Assembly (NCBI GenBank): GCA_016647705.1
Contig: JAENRU010000471.1
Location: 124,001-188,000, forward strand
Direction: 5' to 3'
DNA: 64,000 nt
Source of the DNA: Eucommia ulmoides
Taxonomy: Eukaryota > Streptophyta > Magnoliopsida > Garryales > Eucommiaceae
A program made the translations under genes and the position numbers. Shown piece by piece: positions 45,730-56,716 of the stretch (its first letter is position 1; each line of letters begins with the position of its first letter). The notes under the pieces are model-generated. The model was not told where the DNA came from. It worked only from the letters and a program-made list of their open reading frames with translations, and searched no databases.

Positions 45730-46998
45730 GACGTTGGCCGTTTTTGGCCTTTCAAGGGTTTGTAGGAGTTTACCCTGGTTGGTGGCTGTTTCTTCCTCGG
45801 GGAAGGTCAGCTCGGCAATGAAGTTGGCGAGGACCTATCCCTTGATTGCTGTCCTGGGGCGATACTCGATGTGGACTTGGCCTAACTCCAGGCTATACTT
45901 CATCAACCTCCCAAATATGTCAGGTGAATGGAGGATCTGCTTTAATGGCTGGTCTGTCAAAACCACAATCGTGTGGGCTTAAAAAATATTGGCGTAGTTT
46001 TCTGGAGGCGATCAACAGGGCATAGGCCAGTTTTTTGAACTTCGTGTACCTCATCTCTACGTCAGTCAAGACGCGACTGGAGTAGTAGACCGGGCTCTAG
46101 ACACCGGCGTCCTCCCAGACTAGGGTAGTGCTAATAGCCATTGGAGAGGCCGCTACGTAGAGGAGCAGGTCATCGCCCTTTTGAGGCATAGTTAGCAGAG
46201 GAGCCGACGAGAGATATCTTTTAAGCTCCACGAAGGCACGGTCAGACTCGTCGTTCCATTCAAATGCCTTGTTCCCCCGTAGAATTTTGAAGAAGGGTAG
46301 GCATTTTTTGGACGATCTGGAGATAAACTGATTCAGGGAGCCAACTGACCTGTTACCATTTGAACCTTTTTCTTATTTTGGGGAGGCACCATGCCGAGCA
46401 CTGCGCTGATCTGGTTGGGGTTGGCGTCGATGCCTCGCTGAGACACCATAAACCCTAGGAATTTACCCGCAGACACGCCAAAAATACACTTGTTTGGATT
46501 TAGCCTCATGCGATGAGCTCGGAGTTTGTCAAAACAGGCCTGGAGGTGGGTGAGGTGGTCCTCAGCCCGAACGCTCTTCACAAGCATGTCATCAATATAT
46601 ACCTCCATCGTGCTACCTATTTCCTCCTTAAACATTTTATTGACAAGCCTCTGATAAGTGGCTTCGGCATTGCGGAGGCCAAAGGGCATGACTTTGTAGC
46701 AGTAAGTATCTCGGTCGGTAATGAAAGAGGTCTTACTCTTGTTCGAAAGATACATGTGGATTTGGTTGTAACCGCTGTAAGCATCGAGGAAGCTAAGTCG
46801 CTCGTGCCCCGCCGTCACGTCGATCACAATGTCGATCCTCGGGAGCGAAAAGAAGTCTTTCGGGCAGGCTTTGTTCAAATCTTTAAAATCGACGCAAAGT
46901 CTCCATTTATTGCCAGCTTTAGGGGCCAACACGACGTTCGCGAGCCAGTTCGGGAACTTTACCTCTTCAACGACGTCCGACCTAACGAGCTTATCCAT
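45730..46998 (-). pseudogene. Tat reverse transcriptase and first RNase H (degraded)
   Basis: The 221-residue open part (46333-46998) contains RLCVDFKDLNKACPKD, the active site VYIDDMLVKS and the segment FLGFMVSQRGIDANP. Beyond 46333 the frame shifts, and the connection and RNase H continue in other frames with several stops (for example near 45842, 45980 and 46100). Confidence 0.88.
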
Positions 46999-47620
46999 TT
47001 TCTCTTCAATTATTTTTTGCCGGACAGGGGGTAGTGGGCATCGGCGTGCAGTCGGTGCACGACAACACTTGGATCGATACCGGGAAGCTCGTTGTGCGAC
47101 CAGGCAAACACGTCGTAGTTATTTGCCAACAGTTCGGTGAGGTCAGTCCGCTCTTTCGGGCTCAGCCGAGCTCCGAGCCTCACCGTTCTCTCCATGATAG
47201 CCGGATGAATTGAGACGTTAATCAGATCTTCGTGGGGCCGAAGGACGGACTCATCGTCGCGTGGATCGTCGATCGGAACCAGTCCCGTCCCTTGGCCCAA
47301 GACCACGAGTTCCTCGTTTAAATGAGGGGTTGACTACTCGGGCCCCGACTGTAATTGCTATTTTTTCTCCAAGGCCCTTCTTGCACAGGACCGTGCAACT
47401 TTTTGGTTTCCCTGAACTTCTCTTACCCCAGAATCTGTAGGGAACTTCATTTTCTGGTGATAGGGGGAGCATATAGCTTTAAGGGCGGCCATAGTGGGTC
47501 ACCCCATAATTGCGTTGTATGGCAACGGCCTATCCAGTATCAGAAACTTGGACCAAATGATGGCGACATCAAGGCTCAAACCAACGGTGACGGGCAAAGA
47601 TACCCAGCCAACCGAATTGA

Positions 47621-47842
47621 CTACGTCGCCACCAACCTGACGAGTGGGGACCTGACGGGCTGCACAGAGCTCGCCTCTATGCCCATTTTGTCGAAGGCCC
47701 CCTTGAACAGAATATTTACCGAGCTTCCACTGTCAACGAGTATCCTCGCCATCTTGAAATGGTTGATTAAGGCTGCGATGACCAGGGCGTCGTCGTGCTG
47801 AACGTGCACCCCCACTAGATCGGCCTCGCTAAATAAAATCAC
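47621..47842 (-). pseudogene. Tat aspartic protease fragment
   Basis: The open minus-strand frame contains ILVDSGSSVNILF, the D-S/T-G active-site motif of gypsy proteases in the Tat form. It is followed by degraded linker sequence toward RT (46999-47620). Confidence 0.8.
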
Positions 47843-48373
47843 GTTGTGGGAGGCCGCATCTATTGTGCTAACCTCATAGACGCCCTGCTTTGTTTTTCTC
47901 TTACTCTTGCATTCGTATCGCTTCCGGGAAGAAGAGATTTTCCCCGCGAAACCCAGGACACTATGGATGACGTTTGTTTCGCCGTCGACCCTCAGCTCGG
48001 AATCGTCGTCAGCTCAGTCACCACGGGGTCGATTTTGGTTATCATTTTGCTTTCGGCAATGTCCTCGGCGGCCATCGCGGTGATCATTTGAGCCTGCCCT
48101 CTCCTCGTCAGGTCGGCGAACGTAATTCTTGAAGTAGCCTCTGCGGATGAGGACTTCAATCTCTTCCTTTAACTGGAATCATTCGTCGGTGAAGTAACCG
48201 TTATTCCTGTGGAAGTCGCAGTGTTTATCAATCAATTTCCCGAGGGGCTTCCTCCTAAGGAGAGGTGCGGGCGAGAACAGGCCTTGTTCGGCGTTCTCAG
48301 AGAAGATAGTGGCGATAGAAGAGGTCAAGGGGGTATAGACGACCTAATGGACACCCGTCGGTGGCCTCCGGTC

Positions 48374-49773
48374 TCAAGGTAGCGGTCCCAACCTCCCTTC
48401 TTCCTGGAGTCTCCTAGATGCTTGGGATCGGCTCTCTCCCTCATCGGCTCGGGATTTCTTCTTGAGCAGGTCTTCCTTCTCTTTTGTGATTTTATAGACG
48501 AGGTCGGCCTTATAGAAATTGGTGTCGAGGTCTAGTGTTTCGCAGAGGCTAGAGGTTGGCCTGGAATTCAGATCATACAAAAGCCTTCTGTGCCTGAGCC
48601 TGCTAATGAAAGCATTGAGTGCCACCTCATCAGAAACTCCTTCACACGCGAGGGACTCCATCCAAAATGGGTGCACGTAATCAACGAGGTTCTCTCTTTC
48701 TTCTTGCTTGACACCAAGGCGGTGAGACGCCATTTTTTGCCTGCGACGTGATCGAGTGAATCTCTCCATAAACTATTGTTTGAGCTGGAGGAATGTGGCA
48801 ATTGAGGCCGGTGGGAGATCGTTAAACCACGACCTCGCCGGACCAGTCAATCCTAGTGGAAAAAATTTGCACCTAATGGCATTTGTGGCAGCATGTACAT
48901 CCATGTGGGAAACGTACATGGAGAGGTGATCCAGAGGGTCGGTCGTCCTATCATATTGGGCGGTTGGCGGGTTGGGAAAGCATTACGGAATGCCTCTTCG
49001 GTGACTTTCGTAGTGAAAGGAGACCTGACTCCGGCATGAATCCCAAGAGCTACCCCGGTATTGCGCATGAGACTAAGGGCGACTTCCATCTCTACCAGAC
49101 GTTGCTCCATTGTGGTTGTCACCCTCTCCGGGGCGACAATCTGACTGGCAGCAGGTCTGGGCTCCCTCCTATGAGCTGGCGCAAGGGAGTGGGAGTCTAC
49201 ATCCTTGACTTGAGTGGATTGGTGCTCAGAGTGCTCCCAACGACTATACTCACAAGCTGGTGGTGATCCTGGTCGGTTGTGTGATCGTTGACCGTGAGCT
49301 GATCTGGAAATGCTTGCCAAAGCAACTGGGGGGTCTAGGTCCCGATCCTTCAGTGCTCAATTGACGACCTGAGACCGAGCCCGCGCCATCTGCCCATGAG
49401 AGCCCAATGCTCGATCATCGAATTCTTGTGGGCGGTCCCTCTCCTCAGCAACGTGGAGGTCTGGTCCTCTTTCGACCGGGGGTAGAGGTATGCGAAAGAA
49501 GAGAATGTCGAAGTATTCTTGGAACTTGCCGAGTTGGCGTTCCACATTGTCGAGCCTGGCGGCATCGACTGCCTCGGACGCTTGTCCCGGGCAGAGCTCC
49601 TGTATGTCGACGTTTCGCCTTTCGGAATCTGCGCCTTCGTCGTTTGTCACTCGACGGGCAATGGCTCGAGTCTCTGGCCTTGGAGCCTGCGACATATCCT
49701 CCCCGGGCTGTCTATTCATCGGGTGGATTATGTTGTCTGATTGGTTGGAGTGCCCAGACCTTGTGTTCATCAA
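48374..49773 (-). pseudogene. Tat gag (frameshifted)
   Basis: Starts MNTRSGHSNQSDNIIHPMNR at 49773 and reaches a stop at 49357. It resumes in other frames at 48853-49320 (disordered, Arg/Pro-rich) and 48374-48769, where WFNDL-type and NLVDYVHPFWMESL sequence mark the retrotransposon capsid domain. At least two frameshifts or stops break it. Confidence 0.8.
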
Positions 49774-49823
49774 ACCCTAGCCAGGCGGGTAGCTGATGAT
49801 TCAGATAAGGCTTTTTGTAGCGT

Positions 49824-49844
49824 TTCCCACAGACGGCGCCAAAC
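49824..49844 (-). other. Primer-binding site of the Tat element
   Basis: Minus strand reads gtttggcgccgtctgtggg directly after the 5' LTR. The TGGCGCC start is complementary to a tRNA 3' CCA end. The non-autonomous element at 51.8-59.0 kb has nearly the same site (tttggtgccgtctgtggg). Confidence 0.75.
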
Positions 49845-50612
49845 TGTTGGTGTCAGGAACTGGTCGGCCAACAGTATGGTCTGAGCACTCTCGAATCAGG
49901 GGTGAGAGTTACTAAATTCGATTGCTTCCGCGTTGCAGCTGGGTCTGAAGATCGAACAGGCTTAAGTCCAGACTCGCGTCTTGGTTCCTTTTCTTGCTCT
50001 TGCCGTTGTTCAGGCTGAGCTCCTGATCGTCACCTGCACAAAGGATGGCCGGGTTTTTCCCGGCAGGTCCCCTCTAGCGTGAGAGTAAGGTTCCAGGGAT
50101 CAACATAGGTCGGAGAATTACTATTTCTTCGACCTGTCTGACCGATCAGAGGCAAAGTTTCTCTCTCTAGAATGTTTTTTCTTGTTGTCATAAAGTGTGG
50201 AGGAAATCTCTTATTTATAGGCGAAATAGTGATTATCATAAGTAATATTAAGACCTTAAGCTCGGATTACCAATAAGTAGTCAAGTGTGTGGATGACACG
50301 GAGGATTAGAGCCATGGGCTTGGGCCTTGGGCCCATCACTGTTGAGGATGAGGTCGGCGACCGACCCCCTGAGGGCTACACGAGGCCCGCCCGCCCACGG
50401 AGATTGGTCTGGGCACTCCAACCTTCAGCGGGCTGATGGTGTTGAACGGGCAGGCCCACGAGAGGAGACTGGTTTGGGCACGCCGGGTTCACGTGGGCTG
50501 CAATACACAGTCAACCCGAGCTACCTATTCACTGGGCTAAAAGGTAGGTTGGTCAACTGAATACGCGGTCTTACCGACGGACACGTGGATGGGTCCAACT
50601 TTACCCATATCA
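49845..50612 (-). repeat. 5' LTR of the Tat-type element (right copy)
   Basis: Plus-strand ends TGTTGGTGTC and ACCCATATCA, 768 bp, clearly alignable to the left LTR but with scattered substitutions, so the insertion is not very recent. Followed by ATTAT. Confidence 0.94.
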
Positions 50613-50732
50613 ATTATCAATCTTTAATCTATACTTTTTTTATTCGATGATTTCAATAAATTATGATTAATTCTAGATTTTTCACTGTGCGATTTTCAAT
50701 AATTTAATCCATTTCTCAATTGAATATCTTCG

Positions 50733-51125
50733 ACCCCGTTTGGTAACCGTTTCCATTCCAGAAATTTCCATCCCATTCCTAGATTTTTGAGAATTTTGTC
50801 TGGGAATAGCGTTTGGTAATTTTTGTTTCCGTTTCTATTTCATTTCCATTTGAGAATTGTACCCATTTTTTTCTTAAGAAATTAGAAACAAAAAAAAATT
50901 GTTTCTCATTATTCTCATTCTATTCCCAAAACACATAGTCATTGTTTATCCGCCGCCGCCGGCCATCTCCGGTGGCCGTCTCCGGCGATCGTCACCGGTC
51001 ACCGTCTGATTGAAAACTTCCCAGCTACTGTCACCCACCTGCCACTGCTGTCCAACCGTCGCCGACATCGGCGCCATTGCTGTTCGGCCGTCGCCGGTGC
51101 TGGAGCCACAACTGTCCGGCCGGCC

Positions 51126-51158
<33 letters not shown>

Positions 51159-51316
51159 TTTAGGATAAAATCGTTACCAAACACAATTCTCTTCCCAAAA
51201 AAAAAAAAAAAAATATCGTTACCAAACGCGATTCTACTCCCAAGAAGAAAACAAAATTCCCATCTCATTCCCATCCCACTACTGGAATGGAAACAGAAAT
51301 GGTTACCAAACGCCAC
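50733..51316. mobile_element. hAT-like MITE
   Basis: Ends accccgtttggtaacc and ggttaccaaacgccac are inverted, with further inner pairing (gtttccattcca with tggaatggaaac). A direct repeat CTTCG flanks it (50728-50732 and 51317-51321). The interior has gccgtc-rich sequence and two long A runs (51125-51154 and 51198-51213). Confidence 0.7.
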
Positions 51317-51731
51317 CTTCGTTTCCGCCATGGAATTTTCGTGTACAAAAACTTGGTTTCGACGCCTCCTCCATAGCCGATCTATTTACTCTGTTATAGC
51401 TCGATTTTGGTAAATGAATGATACACACAGTCATCATTTGTTGATGGAGGAGTCTGTGTAAATGATCAATTTGCGATGAATCGCTAGAATGAGGATGCCA
51501 GAGCGGGCTTCGTGCTGGAATCCAAAGGTAGAGGGAATTGCGAATTGACGATTATAAATTTTGTGTGTGATAGATTGGTTTATGTGTGGATGTGTAGGGG
51601 AATGTTGGCATGCGGTGTTTTATCTGATGACGGCGATCGTCGAACTGACGATTTTGACGTTGTCGTGCACTTTCAGGGGGCTGGGGTGTGGGTTAGGGTT
51701 TTTGTGTTTGACGGTGATGGGAGTGGTGACA
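51317..51731 (+). other. Non-repeat remnant with possible exon
   Basis: GC-normal sequence between a MITE and the nested copia element. An ATG at 51490 gives MRMPERASCWNPK and then a donor-like aaag|gtagag. This could be the start of a gene whose intron received the transposons, but no family is recognised. Confidence 0.25.
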
Positions 51732-51778
51732 TGTTGGGTTAAGAGTTGACAAAAATATGGAAATATAAAATATGCAAA

Positions 51779-52219
51779 AGTCTTTGTCCAAACCAATGAT
51801 CCATATACGGATTCATCAAGTGAAAGATCAAATAACTTAATTCACACTTAAAGTGGGAAAGCCAAAAGGGCGTAACTTCCCACTAATTGTGTAACTCCCC
51901 ATTGAATCCCTATTAAATAGCAATATAATAAGGGAAGACCAAGTCATTAAATACTAGGTTATCCATCTCCAACGGTCATAATCTGCTCAGTCTATAAATA
52001 AGGAAAATATATCACATTATTTTGACAATACAGCTTTTTGCCTAATTCCCATGAATGGACTGATTTATTCTCACGCCGGAAGTTCTTTGGCCGACACCAC
52101 ACCGGTGTCCCCTTATAATTAATCTGTTTTGCAAGTTAGGAGGGCAAAAGATTCAAATTACGGAGATTTCTGGCACATGAGGAGCTGTTACATGTGTCGG
52201 GAATTTTTTGGCAACATCA
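51779..52219 (+). repeat. 5' LTR of the non-autonomous element (5'-truncated)
   Basis: Alignable to 58590-58995 from gatccatatacgg to ggcaacatca. It lacks the first ~110 bp present in the right copy. TATA-like tctataaata lies at 51991-52000. The adjoining copia LTR has also lost about 22 bp at this junction. Confidence 0.85.
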
Positions 52220-52239
52220 TTTGGTGCCGTCTGTGGGAA
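52220..52239 (+). other. Primer-binding site of the non-autonomous element
   Basis: tttggtgccgtctgtggg directly after the LTR, differing from the site of the neighbouring Tat element by one C/T change. Confidence 0.7.
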
Positions 52240-53979
52240 ATCGAGCAAAAAGTCTCAAAATTCCCATCAATATCAATTTGTGATAGTCGAATCAAGCCAC
52301 TAGAGCTCTCCTCACAGAATCTCTCTCTTCGCAAGATATGAATGTCGGTGCTGTGACCATCATGAACCATCGGCAAGCTCTACGATTGCATCGTCAGCTT
52401 TGACGGTGTCCAGATCTGAGGCCTATGCTGCCATCGCAAGAAAAATTGTGAAGGCGGTGGTGTTCCTGAATCCGATGTCATTGGCGTATCCAAACCGCGC
52501 CTTTGATCCGATCTGGAATGAAACTACTGATCCCCGATCTAAACCGCAACTCTGTCATTGCACATTACCGCCGATCGTCGGTTGCCTGCGACCAGAGATG
52601 GTGAAGCGAAATAGTAGGGGTTCGATCTCTAACAACTATGGAACAATGATGGAATTAATTCTATTCTGGTGAAAAACACCGTGTTGGATATGCAACTGGT
52701 CAGTTGTTTTTTACTGTACTCTGTCCAGATCTAAGGCGACCACCGCCTTCATTCTGGATCTGCAACCGTTGATTGTCTCCAATGTGTTCAATTCCACTGC
52801 TTCGATTGTCTTTGAATGTTGTTCTAGACTCGCCTGAGAAACTGTCGTCGTTGCTGGCAGAAATAATGGATCGGACCGATGATTAGAAATTGAAGGCGGT
52901 ATTTCCCGTTTGATAATTCCATCTCTGCTATGAACGTCACCGGAGGCGGGAATATTCTATCGGATTCCAAAGTCGACGACTTGAAAACCTATCTCAGCTC
53001 CACAATCCACTGGAAACTACTCTAGACGGAGTCGGATTTCCCGAATCGTTTCAGATTGAAGATTGTATGAGGCGACAGTGTTTTTACCAGTTTGTTGATA
53101 ACCGATGCCGCTGCTGGCAAAGTGATAAAGAAGTTGGAAGCTCCGGTATGCCGACTGCTCAAATGCTATTGAAATGGGCAAGGAAGCAGCAGTTGTTGTA
53201 GAAGTGATATGAACATGCTGAACATATCACCAATACACTAAAGTAGTGTCTACAATGTGAATAAAAAGATGGGTATGGATTATGGAAAGGTTAACCTAGG
53301 GAAAATTACACTAAGGGCCCTGAGGTTACATTTATATTTGCAGTTTTTCCCCTAAGGTTTATTTTTGAAAATAAACTTATAAATTATCTAAGGCTAATTA
53401 CAGCTTTACCCCTCTAAAGTTTATATTTGAAAATAAACTTATTATTGTGGTTTAGGGATAAATACATTAAAGCCCATGTGGTTGCAATTATATTTATTGT
53501 TCTTATCCTTAAAGTTTATTTTTAACATAAACTTATAAATTATCGCTAACGTCTTGAAAAGTCAATGACAAATCCCCGAGTATGAGAGTAACTCCCTAGC
53601 GGAAGAAGTTGAATCTGAGGGTGCCTCCCCAATAATCTGAGGTAAAACAATCATATTTACAGTTTTACCTCCATAGTAGATTAATGCCAAACATGCATGT
53701 TCATGGCACTGGATGATATTACTTCACAAAAATGGTTCCTCATGATCATCTACTTTTATTGCATAATGACTTGTATATTGAACATACTTGCAACAAGCTC
53801 CTACGGTTACTATGTTTCATAGCCAAACATATATAAATTCAGTGTTGTTAATGGTATACTACATGATGCTTATTATTGACACCCGATGTTGTAACGACAT
53901 TCTAATTTTACCGTTCGTCAAATATCAACAAAGTTGATCTCAATTTTGACGACGATCTCCAGGGTACAGACCTTGATCT
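52240..53979. other. Interior of the non-autonomous element, unassigned part
   Basis: Mixed GC-normal and AT-rich sequence. ORF 52400-52672 and a frame starting MNVTGGGNILSDSKVDDLKT at 52931 look gene-like but were not recognised; they may be further captured pieces. From 53290 the phrase aattacacta-ggg-cctgaggt repeats with ttgaaaataaactta (53295-53530), and it returns at 55760-55920 and 56230-56340. Confidence 0.4.
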
Positions 53980-53981
53980 TC

Positions 53982-54117
53982 TAGTGGACGCGAACTCATG
54001 CGATCATTCCCGGATGTATAAGTTCAAGGTCAAGAAGTGCTCACATGGTAGGACACATGACTGGACCAATTGTCCGTAGGCTCATGCTAGCGAAAAGGCC
54101 CACCAGAGAGATCTACC
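53982..54117 (+). pseudogene. Captured fragment of a tandem CCCH zinc-finger (TZF) gene
   Basis: The reading frame contains SRMYKFKVKKCSHGRTHDW, then TNCP, a stop in place of one residue, and AHASEKAHQRD. This matches the plant RR-TZF signature (MYxFKVxxC, GRSHDWTxCP, AHPGEKARRRD), including the C-x5-H-x4-C-x3-H spacing. Known family members bind AU-rich mRNA and act in stress and hormone responses. Here it is an internal fragment with a stop (TAG at 54077), no start and no second finger, so it is not functional. Confidence 0.85.
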
Positions 54118-54264
54118 AACCATTATTGCTCAGTCAAGACTTTTACTGCATTTTCTAACAGTTGTCTTATGTGTATTAATACTTAGAGTATGATTCATGC
54201 CATTATTTTTGACTAACTTTGTCATGCAAAGTGTGCGTACAGTCGCTATTTTTAATACTTGCTG

Positions 54265-54462
54265 CATCGGTGCTATGTTAATACCCTTGCGAGCTTCATT
54301 AGCATTAGTGGTAGCAACAATACCTTTGAGAAAAAGGAAGGCAGCATCAACCATATCCATTTTCACTCCATTTAGTGCTTCCTCAACAAAAAGAATATCC
54401 AACATATATAGGACAACAGGCTGGTCAGCACCCGGCATATACTCTCTCTCCCTCGCCATCAA
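54265..54462 (-). pseudogene. Captured fragment of cytosolic malate dehydrogenase
   Basis: The minus-strand frame reads [13 protein letters not shown], then [31 protein letters not shown] and KGINIA. This follows the N-terminal NAD-binding half of cytosolic MDH (GADQPVxLxMLDI, ALNGVKMELVDAAFPLLKG). After NIA the sequence leaves the family. It lacks the dinucleotide-binding loop, catalytic His and substrate residues, so it is a dead fragment. It lies in opposite orientation to its neighbours. Confidence 0.88.
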
Positions 54463-54490
54463 CTATTCAACTTGAGTTGAAGAGAGTTAG

Positions 54491-54685
54491 ATGGCGTCAT
54501 AATTGAGCTACAGGGGCCACGAGACGCAACCAATGAGCGAAGCATACTCTTCGAAGCCTTGAAAGCCATGGTTCATCGAGTTTCGGCTGATTCAGTACAT
54601 GCTCCGTGAGCAGCGTCTTCTGCTCATGCTTGCTGGCATTGCAATCTCCACTCTCTTCTTTGTTGGTATCTCTTTTTCACGATAG
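54491..54685 (+). pseudogene. Captured 5' fragment of a UDP-glucuronate decarboxylase (UXS) gene
   Basis: Begins ATGGCGTCA then a stop. Later in frame come SEAYSSKP, a stop, KPWFIEFRLIQYMLREQRLL and LMLAGIAISTLFF. The order matches the N-terminal cytosolic tail and signal anchor of Golgi UXS1/2-type enzymes (MASEL..., KPWF, YMLREQRLxFVLxGIAIAT), which make UDP-xylose for cell-wall polysaccharides. Only the membrane-anchor exon is present, with two stops and no NAD-binding catalytic domain. Confidence 0.82.
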
Positions 54686-54710
54686 CTAGCCGTTGCAATC
54701 AGAAAGAACA

Positions 54711-54863
54711 AATACAACGGAATTAATCCAGATTTATGTTCAAATGTACGGATCCAAAACTGTTTCACTGTTTTGGGTGACGACTGTATCACTGTAAAGA
54801 GCGGTTGTGAGCAGTACGAAATCAGATTTGCGAAACCCATGCAACACCTGATCGTCTCATCAC
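54711..54863 (+). pseudogene. Captured fragment of a GH28 polygalacturonase-like gene
   Basis: The frame reads NGINPDLCSNVRIQNCFTVL then GDDCITVKSGCEQYEIRFAK and PMQHLIV. This matches the GH28 core, GINPDSCxNxRIxDCxIxSG and GDDCVAVKSGWDEYG, including the catalytic Asp pair. The fragment covers about 50 residues of a protein usually above 400, so it is inactive. It follows the UXS fragment by only about 25 bases. Confidence 0.88.
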
Positions 54864-55930
54864 CACATACGAGACGTCACGACGCTCCAACAACACATCC
54901 GACGCCATCCAGATATGAGGCGTTCGATCCCTGCATTAAGATTGCACAAACTGTCTCTTCGAACAGATCGCCACCGCCTCAAACGAGTGACTAGGATCCA
55001 TATTGACGAACTCGGCATCGTCGCTAAAGCAAATGGATTCAGCCACCGCCATCTTGATTGAAACCGGGTTACATTCTCGACCCGTAATGCTATTAATCGA
55101 TGGATTTACAGTTTTCTTCGTCTACCCCTACATGTTGTTGGAAGATCGATTTTCCAGAACCAGAACGACGATCGCCGGCACCTCTATCGTCGTTGAGGCT
55201 GGACAAGGGAGATCAACAACAACGATGGTCAGATCCAGAGCGAATCAGCTTCAGAGCGATTCAGCCAAAATCAAAGCTTCTGGAAGAAAACTGTTCACGA
55301 GGAGATCGAGCGGCGGAATTCGCTCAACAAACGCGCGGAAAATAAATCAAAGCTGTTAGGATTTTTGTCATAACAACCACCGTGATCTCCGCCGCGGACT
55401 TCCACAACTCAAATAATAATAACAACAGCTCGCCAGATACTAATTTCACCACCTTGAGTCAGAGCAACCTTTGTGATAGCCGGTGCCGTCGAGATAAAAA
55501 AAAAAATTAAAGCTTTAGCTACTGTACTGCGTAATGACTTGACAACTTCTTCACCGCCTCCTACACCAACCTCAAGAACTGTTGCCGCCGGCGGAGGATT
55601 CGTATCCGACGTACGACAGGGAAGACAACTTGCAGTCATGAGGATGCAGATTAATAATCCACAATTGAGCAAATAGAGGGATTGGTGATACATGGAAACA
55701 CTGGACAAACACACAGTGGCGGCGGCTGCAATTGCAAACAGAAACCAATTGAAAAAGTAACCTAGGGCTAATTACACTAAGGGTCCTGAGGTAATATTAT
55801 ATTTGAAGTTTCATCCCCTAAAGTTTATTTCTCAAAATAAACTTGTCTAGAGTTAATTACTCTATGAACCCTGAGGTAATAATTATATCTGTGGTTTTTA
55901 CCTTCAGATTTATTTTTTTACTGAAATTGT
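54864..55930. other. Interior of the non-autonomous element, possible further gene pieces
   Basis: GC-normal stretches with open frames (55003-55359 plus strand, 55409-55714 minus strand) that do not match a family I recognise. The long frames start with MDSATAILIETGLHSRPVML on the plus strand. The end of this stretch repeats the aattacactaagggtcctga motif. Confidence 0.35.
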
Positions 55931-55944
55931 CGTTGACATCTTGA

Positions 55945-56232
55945 TAAGTCATTTACAAATTCCCCGGGTATGAAGGTAACTCCCCGGCGGACATTTACAA
56001 ATTCCTTGGGTATGAGGCTAACTCCTCGGTGGATGTTTACAAATTCCCCGGGAATAAGGGTAACTCTCTGGCAGACGTTTACAAATTCCCCAGGTATGAG
56101 AGTAACTCCCTGACGGACATTTACAACTTCCTCGGGTATGAGGGTAACTCCCCGGCGGACGTTTACAAATTCTCCGGGTATAAGTTGGCGGACATTTACA
56201 AATTCCCTGGGTATGAGGGTAACTCCCCGATA
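55945..56232 (+). repeat. 42-bp tandem repeat with an open 14-residue peptide unit
   Basis: About seven units of 42 bp (one shortened to about 27 bp) built on gtttacaaattccccgggta and gagggtaactccccggcg. As 42 is divisible by 3, the unit keeps one frame and reads ADVYKFPGYEGNSP-like, open over 56029-56238. Single degenerate units recur near 53575, 56446, 56478 and 57355. Confidence 0.8.
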
Positions 56233-56716
56233 ATTTGAGGTAACAATTATATTTACAATTTTACCCCAAGAAGTTTATTTTTCAAACTTATGTGATTTAG
56301 GGCTAAATACACTGAAGTCCTTGAGAATTGCGGAATATTATATTTTGTTGATTTAATACTTCAAGGCAACCCATTCCACGTTCATAACTCGTTCGGCAAG
56401 CAAACCAGTTATGAAGGAGGGCAAAGAGGAAGAAAAGAACACGCAATTCCCCAGGTATGAGGGTAACTCCCTGGCGGACATTTACAATTCCCTAGGTCTA
56501 AGGCTAACTGTTCAGCGACGCTTACATCATGGATCACCAACGAAGTCTATGATTGTTATCGACAAAGTCACAAATTCAGAGGGATAAAAAACCTGTCAGC
56601 AAGAGTTGGAAGACCGAAACTTATGACGTGAGACGTCGCATCCGTCTAGATATGAGGCCTCCATTGTCGTCATCCCGATCGGTGACCCTAGGTCAATTCA
56701 GACCGCCGATCTGATT

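Larger units (their letters stand above)
37004..50612 (-). mobile_element. Ty3/gypsy retrotransposon, Tat type, with antisense gene
   Basis: A 13.6-kb element with LTRs of 768 and 763 bp and the exact target duplication ATTAT (36999-37003 and 50613-50617). The minus strand is sense: the primer-binding site adjoins the right LTR and the purine tract (cttggggggtaac) adjoins the left one. Degraded gag, protease, RT, RNase H and integrase follow in gypsy order. YIDDMLVKS in RT, an extra RNase H-like domain before integrase and an antisense gene near the 3' LTR are Tat-lineage marks. Subtracting the nested solo LTR leaves about 11.2 kb. Many stops and frameshifts make it non-functional. Confidence 0.95.
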
